A stretch of 64,000 nt of DNA from Ailanthus altissimus (Eukaryota > Streptophyta > Magnoliopsida > Sapindales > Simaroubaceae). The notes beneath the pieces are model-generated. The model ran no database searches and had not been told where the DNA came from. It was given only the letters and a program-made list of their open reading frames with translations. Location of the stretch: contig OX327693.1 in NCBI GenBank assembly GCA_946807835.1, forward strand, positions 11,797,501-11,861,500, given 5' to 3'. The translations under genes were made by a program, and so were the position numbers. Below are positions 12,391-24,591 of the stretch, in pieces; positions within the stretch are counted from its first letter, which is position 1; each line of letters begins with the position of its first letter.

Positions 12391-13077
12391 TCATATTATG
12401 GAATTCGTCAATATATTAGCACCTATCAAATTATACATTTCACTACATGGCGCAAAAGTATTAAAAAATTTATTATGATACAAGAGCCTTTGTACCCACT
12501 CTCAATGATTACAAATAATTCCCTTTTCCACAAAATTCAATGGCCATTCCTAGATTCAACTGAAATGATAAAAGCAAAGAATGATGGAAGGTGAAATGTG
12601 ATTCTTAGTAGCTTTCTCAAGGGGACTCTACTGCAAACTCATTTTCATGTTTAACGTGCAAGTAAAGAACTCCAATAGATCCATTTGAGCTGTTCCCACG
12701 TCACAGACTTGTTCTCTCTTTTTTGTTTTTTGAGTTCTTTTAAAAAAGCATAGCCCAAAATTTTCACGGAAACTCTAGACAACTGAAGCATAAAAGGATT
12801 GATTTTGTACTTTTTATTTAACATTTGGGAAATGAATTGTGTAAAGTCCGTAATTTATACACGAAATTATGAAATTAGAGTGACAACTCTATTTAAGTTT
12901 CTCCTTATCCCTAAATTACTAAAAAAAGTAATTAGCACACACAGTAAACTTAAAAACTGAATAACAGTGAAAATTTTATCAAATAACTTCATCTAACTAA
13001 TGTGAGCTTCTTGTATTTTAAACAAGAAAGAAATTAATAATTAGAGGAAACGAATTGAAATCGAAGGGAGTACTCAC

Positions 13078-13320
13078 ATAAGTATTAAGCTGTCTGATGA
13101 AGCTGGAGAAATTGTTGTGCTTGAAATACGTAGGAAGAAGAAAACGAGCGAATTCAGGCGGGTTCCACACTACAAAACTGTTCTTGTTGGAGCTCCATGA
13201 CACGATCTCGTCCGTCGATGAGTCGTCAACCATATCGTATGTCTTTATTAGAAACGGCGCCGGCCCTCCTTCGGTCCCGCTTCCGCAACCTCCGCCGCCG
13301 CCCAACGCCAACGCGTCCAT
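13078..13320 (-). CDS. HSFA5: Heat stress transcription factor A5-like, exon 1
   Basis: Codes for residues 1-81. A Gly-rich leader (residues 7-19) precedes the winged-helix DNA-binding domain. That domain starts [14 protein letters not shown] (20-33) and runs through [34 protein letters not shown] to the recognition helix end FIRQLNTY (74-81). The ATG at 13320-13318 is chosen because the family consensus begins just after it and the length fits. The exon ends at TAT|GTGAGT and resumes in frame at 4466. The phrases [11 protein letters not shown] and [11 protein letters not shown] resemble A5 more than A4. The GC-rich 5' coding end contrasts with the AT-rich surroundings, as is common at plant gene starts. 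Confidence 0.93.
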
Positions 13321-13500
13321 CCTGGAGAATTGGTGTTTACAAGTTCAAGAGGAGCCGAGGCGACCAGGGAGAGAGAAAATTCTGTCAGTTTCGATTTTTT
13401 TTTTTGTTTTCCTTATGAAAATTCAGTTTCGAGTTGAATTTGCAGACGCGTAGTCTAGTAATTTACATTGCCACGTCATCTTGAGGCTTTTAAAGAAGTG
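13321..13500 (-). promoter_or_regulatory. HSFA5 5' leader and proximal promoter
   Basis: On the minus strand there is a CT-rich leader (TTTTCTCTCTCCCTGG near 13365) just before the ATG. Further upstream are an ACGT-core bZIP-type word GATGACGTGGCA (13479-13468) and a TATA-like TTTAAAAG (13494-13487). No perfect heat-shock element (three alternating GAA/TTC at 5-bp spacing) was seen here. The transcription start is not visible. Confidence 0.4.
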
Positions 13501-13599
13501 AACATAAATTGAAGTAAAGCTCGTCTCCAGTCCACAAGTGCCTTCCAAAGTTTCGACGGTGAACAGGAAGATGGTTATGAAAAATATACGCGAAATGTC

Positions 13600-14490
13600 T
13601 TCTTGCGATAGGACTTGTACATTTTACATATAATATCTCTGTTTAAAAATACTATCGAGAAAAAATATATATTTTAATGAATTTAATTTTATTAATATCT
13701 AAAAATTTAAAAAATTGACATTATTATTTAAGATTATTCCACTAAATTAAATAAATTATGTGTCAATTAACATCAAATAATTAAATTACCATTTATACGT
13801 TAAATGTGATTAACATGACAATTATATTTGCACAAGATTAAAAAATTTAACTTTCAAAGATTATAAAAAATAAAATAATAATAAAAATTATATAATGAAT
13901 AAAACCCTTTATAAAATAAAAAAACAAAATTTTAAAACACTATAAAAAATATAAATTAAAAATAAAAATAATAATAAATAAAATTAAAAATAATTAAAAA
14001 AATTATTATTAATAATAATAAATAAAATCTTTAAAAATTAAAGAAAAAATTAAAAAGAAATTAGTCAACGAGCAACGACAACTTTTGGCTGCTAGAAAAT
14101 TGGCTGGTGAAGTAGCGACCACTTTTGGCCTGTGGCCATATTTGTTATATTATTATTTTAATTATTTTTTATGTTTATTAGGGGTAAAATGGTAAAAGTG
14201 TCAATTTTATTTTTAATTTTTTAAATTTATTTTATTAAAAATATAACCATTTGTATGATGACATGTGTCATTTGTAACAAATTATACTATAAGACGTGTC
14301 CATTTATATATTTTTACATGTATGTTATTATTGAGGGTAAAATGATAAAAATATATTAAATATAAATTTTTCATTCAAATTGAAGGTAAAAATTAATAAA
14401 TTAAAACAAAATTGAGTATTTTATATCTAACTGGGGCAAAGTTGCTAATTAACCAAAACATTAGGGTGAAGTTGTACTTATCCCTTTATT
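13600..14490. other. AT-rich non-autonomous element remnant
   Basis: There is no gene. The right part holds phrases (TGATGACATGTGTCAT, GTATTTTATATCTAACTGGGG, TTAGGGTGAAGTTG, TTATCCCTTT) that recur in diverged form at 26386-26585 (ACACGTGT, GTATTTTATCTCTAATTGAG, TTGGGGTAAATTT, TTATCCCTT). The two stretches therefore belong to one dispersed family. No transposase or clear terminal inverted repeat is visible, so the class is not assigned. Confidence 0.5.
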
Positions 14491-14580
14491 TTATTATTAT
14501 ATTATTTTTAAAAAGAATTTGAATGTCTAAAGAATGAAATAACTTGATTACTCTTAAATATATCAAATTTGACAGCAAAA

Positions 14581-14806
14581 TCTTAATGATTAAGCATTAG
14601 TGCATATTTCGTTAAGAAGTTAGATAGTAATTAGAGGATCTTAATGATTGAGCATTAGTGCATATTTCGTTAAGAAGTTAGATTGGAGGATCTTAATGAT
14701 TGAGCATTAGTGCATATTTCGTTAAGAAGTTGGATAGTAATTGGAGGATCTTAATGATTGAGCATTAGTGCATATTTCGTTAAGAAGTTGGATAGTAATT
14801 GGAGGA
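14581..14806. repeat. Four-copy 58-bp tandem repeat
   Basis: Units begin at 14581, 14639, 14691 and 14749 with TCTTAATGAT, and each contains GAGCATTAGTGCATATTTCG and TTAAGAAGTT. Unit 2 lacks six bases (ATAGTA). The copies are nearly identical, so this duplication is younger than its surroundings. Confidence 0.95.
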
Positions 14807-16380
14807 TTTTGAGTCTCAACTGATCTATAATCTCAAGCTTAAATTGGTATTTTCTAGAGAGATGTTGGAGAGAATTAAATTTCTAAAGAAAGAGGGATTC
14901 TTGATAAAATAATTTGTCATTCTTGATTTAGCTTTAATAGACCCCTTATATAGTAAAAAGGAGAGCCTATTATTTGAGTCACATTTATAATTTTGCCCTT
15001 AATGGACTTTGCACAAAAGGGCTTCCTAAATTACCCTTTAGGTAATTTTATGTTTCTCACACTTATCCCACCTTTTTAAATAACCTATTTCACAAGACAA
15101 TTTTGTGAAATAAGCTTAGTACAATGATTTAGGGTTCTAGTGTTTATAATTTTATTTTTTGGAGTGTGTCTTAGTTTGATTGGTTTGTTTGTCTCTAATT
15201 GTCCTTCTTCGTTCTCATAGTTTTATATTCGCAGCAACTAGTTGGTGGCATTTCGTCTTGAATCACAACTCACGTCTTATGCAACTCCCTACTAATAAAA
15301 AGATTTTTTATTGAATGAAAGAGATTGGGAAGTTGCAGAGCTTGAGTATAAACTGGCATCTATTCAACTTGACATTAATTAAAATGATATTTTGTTGGAG
15401 GAAAATAATACTCTGACGAATAATTCGACTGCTGATTTATTGCAAAAGTGAGTTATTGATTACTCATACTAATGTTGTTGCCTTGGCAAAGCGAAGAAGC
15501 TTGTTGATGATATAATAATTTTGACAACTCTCTGATATTGCTGTCAAAGATTCTGAGCTCACCATGAGTTGAGAAGAGATAACAGATTTTAAATCAAATT
15601 CTTTGAAGTTACGATAAAACCATGATAAACTTTCTAATAAAAAGAAGGTTCAATCTCATCAGTTAAAAAAATTTCTCATAGTAAAGGTTGACTGGTACCA
15701 ACGCTTTACACTTGTCTTCTCTGCAGATTCGACTGACTTTTACTAATCTTCATAGATCTTTACTTCTTTATTTCAAACTTTATTATTTCTAAGTTCACTA
15801 CTTCCCTAACGAGTAAATGTTTACTTTGATTAATGGACGTATTTTAATTTTTTTTTTTAATGTTGTACTTATTAATATGTTTTAAGGCATATTATGAGGT
15901 ATGTCTTAGAATGTATTTGGATGATTTTATATTTGACCCGATGAGGGTATACTTTGGATATATATTGAGATGTATTGGGTAACTTTATATTTATCCTGAT
16001 AAGGATATACTTGATGTATGTTGAATATTACCTTTTGAGTATATTTTAAGATGTATAATATGTGTAACCAATTTTTTTGCTTTTTAGAAAGTACTTGAAA
16101 GATTTTTCTAACTTTTAGTTTATTGTTGTCTTTTTTTTTTTCTTTTTATAAAGAGAGATATATGTTTTCCTTTAAGGTATGCATACTATATTTTGTGTAT
16201 TTTTTGGTATCGGATGAATACAATCTAATATTCTTTTGTCAGTTGTTATATTTAAAACTCAAAATGTATCATAAGCATAAGTGAATATTAAATTCTTTTC
16301 TCTCCATTTTTTTCTATCATGTGATATGAGTACTTGCTTTTTTGTCTAAGCAACTTATTTAGTTGCTTTTGGATTGGATA
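14807..16380 (+). other. Probable retroelement remnant with a coiled-coil-like fragment
   Basis: At 15318-15450 the plus strand reads ERDWEVAELEYKLASIQLDI, a stop, then LLEENNTLTNNSTADLLQK. Near 15540-15720 it reads IAVKDSELTMS and VDWYQRFTLVFSADSTDF. These are heptad-rich fragments like the coiled-coil proteins carried by some plant gypsy elements, with many stops and frameshifts. I cannot name the protein. The rest (14807-15300, 15730-16380) shows nothing I recognise. Confidence 0.3.
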
Positions 16381-18677
16381 GAACTCTACGAATATTCATC
16401 TTCTTGAATGTACGATATGATACATCTCATTCTCAATTATGTATGTAATTAATTTTGACCACTTATTTGATTGCAAGGTTTAATTATTTATCTTTCAACT
16501 TTGAATATGCGACATAACTAGTAATCCTTTCAATTATAAGTATGGGACAAGAATAGTCGCATTTTGTTTAAGATCATATGACATGATTAGTCATCTTTCA
16601 ATCGTGCAACTTGTCTAGTTGTCTTTTTAATTGTACGACTTATTTAATTATTTTTTTAATCATGCGACTTTTTTAAGTTGTCTTTCCATTTTGATTGTGC
16701 GAGGTGATTGATCATCCTTTGATTTTAATTGTGTAATATGGTCGGTCATCTTTTGAATATGTGAGATAATTACTTATCTTTTAATTTTGAATATATTACA
16801 TAATTGGTCATCTTTTTTTAATTATGTGTATGTAACAAGACTAAACATTTTAAAGTTATGATTATGGATAAGGCTAATTATATTTTTGATGTGATGGTGT
16901 GACATATATAGCCATCTTTTGATCATAAGGGTGCGACATGCTCAATTGACTTTTAATTATGATGTTACGACATACTTAGTCGTCTTTTTACTATAAGCGT
17001 GCGACATACTCAATTGGTTTTCAATCGTGCACCTTTATTTAGTCAACTTTCAATCGTGCAACTAGTTATGCGATAATATAATTTGTTGTTTTATTGTTTA
17101 CCTTTTAATCTATAAAATTTTATTATTATGATATGATTGTGAAGCGAACAGCTTATATCTTGTGCAAATAATTTTTACCAATAACATTTTATTTGCAAGC
17201 TTGAGTAAATATGTACTTTGCAAGACGTTGATAATTTGTAACTCATAAGGTTTGACAACTTGTGTGATTTGGCTACTTGCGAGATTTAGCAATTCACATA
17301 TTTTAGCAACTTATGTGTTTTTCAATTCACGTACGTCTTTTGCCTTTCTAAAAATCGTGTATTCAAGATTTTCAAGATCTGCTCTTCGCACTTCCTATTT
17401 ATGAGGTAAAGCTATCTTTGTTTCCTGATCATGATCTATTTATTCATGCTATTGACAAATCAGTTTAGGTAAGTCACTTATGGCTTCTTGACTATGATAA
17501 TGTAATATACTCAAGTCTTTTTTTTATCATTCAGTGAATTATGCTATAAAATAAGTTACAATTTCTGTTGCCTTGCTTTCTTTGACTATAAGATTTTATT
17601 TTCAAAATATGATTATAAAGATAATAGCTTGCGCTTTGTGTAGCTAATAACTTTTAATTGAAAACTTTGCATAGATGTGCATATTTTGATAATTCACTTG
17701 CCACGTGCTTTGACTGCTCGCGTGATTTAACAACTTTCATGATTTATCAATTCATAAGATTTTACAACTTACATGATTTTGTAACTCGCGAAGTTTAACA
17801 ACTTGCTTGATTGGTTAACTCGCAAGATTTAACAACTCGCTTGATTTGATAGCTCATATTTTTCTCTGCTTCTTATGATTCTTTCTCTTCTTGGAACCCC
17901 CTAAAATTGTTGTAAATGCTATTTGACAAAGTCTTGGCAGAAATCTTTTTAAATTATAAGCATATGACAGGATTAGTTATCTTTTTCCTCTTTTTTTTTT
18001 TTAAGTTTGCAACATAATTAATCATTTGTTCATTATAGACATGCGACATAATTAGTCATTTTTTGACTATGAATGCTAGCTTTATAAACATGAATGTGCC
18101 ATTATAATTAGCTATCTTTTAATATAATGGTGCGACATAATTAGTCTTCTTTGATTTAATAATGTGACATGACTAGTCATTTTTTTTATTTTAAGTATAT
18201 AACATAATTAGTTGACCCTTGATTTTGAATGTACGACATAGTTAGTTGTCTTTTAATTATAAGTATGTGATGTACTTAGCAATTTTTTTAATTATAAGTA
18301 AGAACAATACAATGTATATTCGTCGTCTTTTTTATTTGCACAACTTGTTTAGTTATCTATTAAGTATGAATGTCACAACGCATATTTGTCATTCTTTTAA
18401 TTTATGCGACTTATTTAGTTGATTTTTTATATGAATAGTATGACATATGTTTGTCGTCTTTTGATTTGTACAACTTATTTAGTAGACTATTTATAATATG
18501 AATGGTGCAACGTATGTTTGTCTACTTCTTTGATTTGTGCGACTTGTTTAGTCGACTTTTATCTTTGAACGTGCGACATGATTTGTCGGCTTTAGTTGAG
18601 ACATAACTTATCGGTTTTAGTTGTGACATTACTTGTCGGCTTTTTTAAGTTACACGACTTGATTAGTCAGTTTTTAT
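16380..18677. repeat. Array of short hairpin units (GAC..AGTC family)
   Basis: Dozens of diverged units follow the pattern GTGCGACATGATTAGTCATC then TTTTGATTATAAGT, spaced roughly 35-60 bases. Examples are near 16567, 16615, 16960, 18047, 18130, 18168, 18230, 18540 and 18655. Most units contain a small inverted repeat, GAC(n5-8)GTC or CGACT(n5)AGTCG. A second phrase, CTCGCAAGATTTAACAACTCGC, repeats at 17270-17340 and 17690-17850. No long open frame follows the repeat. The origin is unknown. Confidence 0.75.
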
Positions 18678-19265
18678 GTGACGTATTGACTGTCAGTTTT
18701 TTATTTATTTATGCAACTAGATTAATCAGCTTAAGTGCAATGCTCTGACCGTTGGTTTTTGATTTTATTTGTGTGACTAGATTAGTAGGCCTAGGTGCGA
18801 CGTACTGACCGTCAGCTTTTAATTTTATCTATACGACTAGATTAGTCGGCTTAGGTATAATGCGCTGATCATTGGCTTTTGATTTTTACGATTAGATTAA
18901 TGGACTTTATGTGTGACGAACTGACCGTCGACTTTTGATTTTTGTGAGTTTTGGTATCTCGCTGAGCAACTTTGCCACACATATATATGTTTAGGTATGA
19001 TGAACTAATCATTAGCTTTTGATTTTTATGAGTTTTGGTATCTCGCTAGACAACTTTGTCATATATATATGCTTTAGGTGCGATGAACTGACTGTTGGCT
19101 TTTAATTTTTTGAGTTTTGGTATCTCACCGAGTAACTTTGCCACACATCTATATGCTTTAAGTGCGATAAATTGACCGTTGGCTTTTGATTTTTACGCGT
19201 TTTGGTATCTCGTTGGGCAACTTTGCCACACATATATATATATACTTTTATTAATAAAAACACAT
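18678..19265. repeat. Higher-order tandem repeats of ~60 bp and ~84 bp
   Basis: The phrase GTGCGACGTACTGACCGTCAG recurs near 18678, 18737, 18791, 18854 and 18911, about every 60 bp. From 18946 it is joined by GAGTTTTGGTATCTCGCTGA and CAACTTTGCCACACATATATA, giving ~84-bp units starting near 18946, 19030, 19112 and 19197. The units look derived from the hairpin array to the left. Confidence 0.85.
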
Positions 19266-19955
19266 ACTTCTTTTACAAAAAAAGTAGGGGTAGAGCTTTG
19301 TGACAGCTTTGATATAGAGAAGCCTTGCAATAACTTTGAGATAAAGAAGAATGTCATGAGACGTTTGGGTCTACTTTGGGAATGTCTTCATGACTTTAAG
19401 TACGCATAGCGCTATTTTCTCAATAACTTGATTAATTAAGTAGCATATTCTTCATACAATCTTGGTTTCTATAAGAAAATTATGCTCTGGCTTCGAAGGG
19501 TCTAAAAGTATCTTCTCGTATGGGCTCAATTTTGGCTAGTTGCACCTTCCTAGATTTGGAATACTTCTTTTTTTATTTTAGTGAGCAAATTCCTTAACTC
19601 GTGGTTCCACGACTTCATCTTACGTTCTTGTGACTTTATTAACATTAGTTTTTTTTTTTGTATTTTAAACTTATTTGCCCTTTTATGCCTCATTTTTTTC
19701 TTTTTACAGATCCCTCTGAAACTTTGCTATAATAATTATTTGGTAAAATTCTGCATCTTTATTGATTCAGACAGTGATGCAGTTATATTCGCATCCTTTT
19801 TTTCATTTAGATTGATCTAACTACATCTTTTTGCTACTTACTAATCTTTCTTTATAGTAGCGATTCTCAAGCCATATTTTACGTTTTTTCTCATGAGTCG
19901 AGCTTTCTTTCTTTATGTTTCTTTTCGTTCTTGGTGAGGCTTTCATCATCAGGCT
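19266..19955. other. AT-rich stretch, nothing recognised
   Basis: Short plus-strand open frames (19179-19409, 19581-19820) have low-complexity hydrophobic translations, with no conserved motif or codon-like pattern. I see no gene. Confidence 0.4.
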
Positions 19956-19959
19956 TACC

Positions 19960-21310
19960 GTTGATAGTGAGAACTTCAACTGTTAGAAGATTTCATCTAT
20001 TGCTTCTTCGAAGTTGCTTTGAGGAGATACTTGTATATTGATCTTTACAACTTCATTGAAAGCTTCAAACATTCTTTCTATGATGTTGCTGCTATTGCAT
20101 CCATTAATGGCTTCTTCTCAATTTTCACTTGGATGAGCATCCTTGTCATTATCAGGTCTATAAAGTATGCATAACGTGTTTATCAATGGAAGAGCTATGA
20201 TCTCTTCCTTTTCAATAGCAATATTTGGAGTAGAAATGCCAGCCGCTTATTGTTTCTGCTACTTAATTGGAAAGATACTTCACTTTTGAGGATATACTTG
20301 GCCAAAGCACCTCTTTGTGTTAAGTTGTCAATTTATCATCGCAATGATCTGCATTCATTTGTGCAGTGCCCATGATTTTGTGATACAAGAATCTCTTAGT
20401 TTTATCTCGCTGATCAATCGATGTTCTTATCGGTAGTGGATCACGAAATAAGCCTTTATGCTTTATTGTCTAGCCAGATCTTTCTCTACTTAAAGTATTA
20501 AGAATCAGTTCGGGTGATTGTGGAACATTAAAGCTTGATCTCTTTCCATGACTACTAAGTGAGTAGAAAGAACTTGCCCTTCTTCTATAATCTGGTCTAA
20601 CAATAGGCTGCTGCTTTAATCTCTTTCTGTAACTTTTAGGTAAGTGGGGAGATCTTGCCCTTCTTTTTCAATCTGGCCAAGTGTTGGGTTACTGCTTCTG
20701 AGCCTAAAAAAGAATGGATTGAGTTATAGCTTTTACTGTTATCCTGCGACTTCTACTCAAACGATTTTTCTCTATGCAAATAAAGGACTCTACACGACGA
20801 GATGATTCTTCTATGCTTCTTGTGAGTTGTTGCAGAAGATCCTGATAGACATAAGTGTTTGCTAGTAATCCTCTGAAAAAGGCTATAGGGGGAAAGGCAT
20901 TGTCAGAGTTTTTGTACATCTCTCTAAAATGCCTAACATAGTTTTTCAATGTTTCCTTAGGTCCTTGCTGCACAGTAGCTAAGTCAAACATGTTGATCTG
21001 CTACTGGTGAGTTGTTTGGAAGTGGCTGACAAATAACTTGCATAGCTACTAAAGGATTTAATTGATCTTGAGGCCAAGTTTTAGAACCACATCATAGCAA
21101 TGCCAGTCAATGTCAAAGGGAAAAACTTGTATTTGATTGCATCACTGTAATCTTCAAGAGATATCATCTACTTGAATGAGTATACATGGTTAATTGGATT
21201 AGTGTTGCCCTTATATGTTCTGAAGTGAGGCATGTGAAAGTTAAGTGGCTTCTTTTGACTTTCGATCTCTTCTACAAATGGAGACTCTTGCAACTTCCAA
21301 GTTGTGAAGG
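19960..21310 (-). pseudogene. Ty3/gypsy gag fossil
   Basis: Reading right to left, about 21290-21000 gives FVEEIESQKKPLNFHMPHF, then the capsid phrase YKGNTNPINHVYSFK. YKFFPLTLTGIAM and WFKTWPQDQLNPL follow. From 20991 the frame continues MFDLATVQQGPKETLKNYVRHFREMY, the retrotransposon gag core. Further on (20400-20270) a decayed FLYHKIMGTAQMNADHCDDKL resembles the CRFH..HGH..EEC region of this gag family. The order and spacing fit one gag gene with stops and indels. No RT is attached on either side. Confidence 0.7.
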
Positions 21311-23040
21311 AGTAAGATGCACTATGAGGATGAATCTAATGGCTTTGCAAGCATTCATCAAATATCTCTTGCATGCTAGCTTTCAATTCTTCTTCCGACA
21401 AGTAAGTCGAAGGAGATGGTTAGACAGTTGGTGTAGTAGGAATAATTTGTGTAGTCATAGTTAGGAGGACTTGCGTGATGCATTACAAACTAGTGACTTT
21501 ATGGTGAAGCAAACTTGGGGTTGTTGTGTTGCTTGTAAGTTTGAGCTTGGATGTTATGTTGGTTATGCTTTTTGTAGTGGTATTACCGAATGTGGTATAT
21601 GTTGTTGTAGAATTGGGTCATCATTGTGCAAAATATTAATGCTTTTGGGAGACTCGTAATGTTGTGCCAATTAAACTCATAGCTTTTCATTTTACTTTAA
21701 AACTTCTTATAAATAGCTTTGCTACTACGCAAAGGCTTTTGAAAATTGTTCCATATGCAGAGCTTGTGCATTGAACTTTTGTTGCATCGTTAAGACCCAA
21801 ATAGCGATTTATGGTGAAGTTGCTGGTTGTGCTATTATTTAGTGGTGCTGCAACTTGTTAATTATAGACATCTTTTTGATTCTCAAAGGTTTGCTCATGC
21901 TAGTGAAATGAGACTTCATTGGTTTTAGAAGATGCATGAGTTTGGCGCTTGTCCATCTTTATGTTTTCACTGCTTGCTTTGAGATTTTTTGGGAAGGAGT
22001 GGAAAATAACCTAAAATGCTAATTTTCTTACAACGCGTTAGTTTTTTGAGGTTTTATGCTTATAAATAATATATCAATTACGAATTCAAAAGTAAGTAAC
22101 TTGTGTTAATGATGATTTGTTATTACTTGCATGGGATTAATACAAATATTTAAAGTGTGTAGAATATAAAAAAATTTGAATAAAAGATCAGTTCTATAAG
22201 CAAACTTGTGAATCATTTAGATCCTTATAAAGCTTTGTCATGGATCGTTATGCACCATGAGTTAACATGTACCACTTAATGTCTTCAATTTTAATGAAGG
22301 TTACTTGTTGTAAAAGCTCAATCTCAACATGACACATAGTTAATTTACTATGAAACAATAAAATCATAAATAAGTTAAGATATGGAGAATGATAACTTCA
22401 TATAAACATAATGTAAAACATAATTAAATATGAACATAACTCATAAATAATTATAAGCATTGGAAATAAAACAATAAACTTATTGAGGTAATGTCATTAT
22501 CAATAGATAATGATCATGTATTGGACGGTTAATAGTGATAAAAATGAAATAAATAATTCGTCTCATGATTTAATGAATATGTCAACATTTATTTATGGAA
22601 TGAAATAAATGTTGATTATATGATAAATGTTAATGTTTAAATAAAGCAACAAATAATTATAATAAATAAAATAATTAAAATATTGATATGCTTGTCAATT
22701 TTGAATAATAACAAATGATAACAAATGAAATGAATAAGAAATGAAATAGCAATGAATAAAATATTTATCTTATAAAAACGGGCTTAATGTATTTAAGGTT
22801 ATTAAATGTGCATCATAAAATAAATGGTAAATGAAAAAATAATAAAATATTAGCCTATCTAATTTTGGCTTAACAACTTTTTTTATAAGCAATTTTAATT
22901 TTTTATTCTAAAATAAATACTTTTTAAATGTAATGCTCTTAATAAGTCGGTACATATTAATAAAAAATATTAATAAATTATTACAAATATTAATAATTTA
23001 AATATTAAATAATTAAATAATTAATTAATTAATTAATTAA
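21311..23040. other. AT-rich spacer, no gene recognised
   Basis: Plus-strand frames at 21186-21464 and 21471-21659 lie partly opposite the gag fossil and have Cys-rich but motif-free translations; I treat them as chance. From 22300 on, the sequence is dominated by AATAAATGA-like words. Confidence 0.4.
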
Positions 23041-23044
23041 AATT

Positions 23045-23760
23045 TCAAATGACAGTGAGGCACATGTGGGTCAAATAGTGCTATTTTCCTAAGCACATGA
23101 CACCACGTTTTTCTCTTTTTTTTTATCATATTAAAATAATAAAATAATAACGAAAAGATGGTGAGATATGTATTACTATTTTTTTAGGCACATAGGTTGA
23201 ATGTCTTTTTTTTTTCTTATAATATTAAAATAATAAGATAATAGTAAAAAGATGGCGAAATACACATGAGTAAGATAGTTTCATTTTTTTAAGTACTTTT
23301 TTAAATACATAAGCTCACATTTTTTTTTATATTAAAACAATTAAATAATATTAAAAAGGTAGTAGACATGCATAGGCTAAGAAAACTTTCACTTTTTTTT
23401 AGACATAAGATCCAACATATTTTTTTATTATATTAAAATAATAAAATATTAATAAAATTAAATTAAATCACATCATCACTTTTGAAGCATGTCTCTCCCT
23501 TTTCTTTTTCTTAATAAAATGAATATTAAAAAATGGTGCATTAATGAGCTTAAAATGACTCTTTACATAAGGCATCCACTTATTTCTTTTTTTTTTTGCG
23601 TAAATAAAAATTAAAATAATATGTCACATTATTTTTTTATAATAAAACAATCAAGTGGATTAAAAAATAGCATGCTTTCACGTGAAGCACTCTTCATTTT
23701 TTATCATTTTTTTTATAATAAAATAATAATAAAAATTTAATAAAATTATGGTCATTGAAT
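23045..23760. repeat. Degenerate ~110-bp tandem repeat
   Basis: Six or seven diverged units share TATTAAAATAATAAAATAAT, an AAAAGATGG-like word, a short variable piece, TTTTTTAGGCACATAAG and a poly-T run. Unit starts lie near 23130, 23225, 23320, 23430, 23500, 23605 and 23710. Poly-T length and indels vary, so the period drifts between about 90 and 120. Confidence 0.6.
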
Positions 23761-24591
23761 TATTTTAATAAAATAAATGAATTAATCAAAACGAATGGAA
23801 TATAATTTCATGATTACAAATTTTTTTAACATGGTCGCGGGATTCCAAAAGAATCAAAGATAGGATCAAAAATTAAAACTCAATCATAACAGTAGGATTT
23901 TACTCATAACTACTTATATTGATAAGCTATGATCTAATCGTACGATTAAGATCGTATGATCATAAAAATATATTATGATTAGGTGACTAACGGTTGATGA
24001 TCATGGCTATAAAATTGAGACCAAATCGTGATCAACCATCCCTAATCAAAGATCAATTCTCATGCATTCAATCCATCCCGTAATTAATTGCAAGCTATAT
24101 GATCAACATTATGGCCATGTGATCTAAATCATGTGATTATAAAATGAAATGCAAGATCATGTGGAGAGATTTGACCGTATGATTGAGTATAGCCACAAGA
24201 CCTTTGAATGATCACAAGGATCATGATCGATCACCGTTGGATCACTCTTCCACAAAGCAATAGTTATGAATCATGTAAAAATTGCTTTAAAATCGTAAAT
24301 CAAAGCACAATTAATGCTATCACAATATCACACCATGTAAATCAGGCACTTTCTATAATACAGTCAGTTGTCCCATATAATCATGATTTTAGCCATTAAA
24401 TTAATTTAATAACTAAAATTTAATAATATAAATTTGTATAATAAGTTAATTGAAAAATATCAAAATTCTCCTTTAATATTTAGTTAAATATAAAATAAAT
24501 CTTTTAAAATTAAATTATTAGCAAAATACTCTTTTATAATATTAAAAAATTAAAGATAATATATTACATTGTATATTATAATTATAATTTT
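23761..24591. other. GATC-rich spacer then AT-rich DNA
   Basis: At 23860-24240, TGATC/GATCA words are unusually frequent, including an imperfect palindrome around 23928-23962 (ATGATCTAATCGTACG... with ...CGTATGATCAT). I see no reading frame with recognisable content. Confidence 0.45.

Larger units (their letters stand above)
4467..13077 (-). other. HSFA5 intron 1, 8.6 kb, carrying a copia insertion
   Basis: The donor on the minus strand is TAT|GTGAGT at 13077 and the acceptor is GTTGCAG| at 4467. The split falls between TAT (Tyr81) and GGA (Gly82), phase 0, the position conserved in plant HSF DNA-binding domains. Removing the copia element (6653-11721) leaves about 3.5 kb. The flanks 4467-6652 and 11722-13077 are AT-rich without a recognised gene; the right flank has an 81-bp tandem duplication. 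A short in-frame extension upstream of the acceptor (MCIYGYDLLQ) is intronic. Confidence 0.88.

Noticed and set aside
21186..21659. Two Cys-rich plus-strand open frames
   Set aside because: The first lies opposite the gypsy gag fossil, the second has no motif; stop-free length is within chance.
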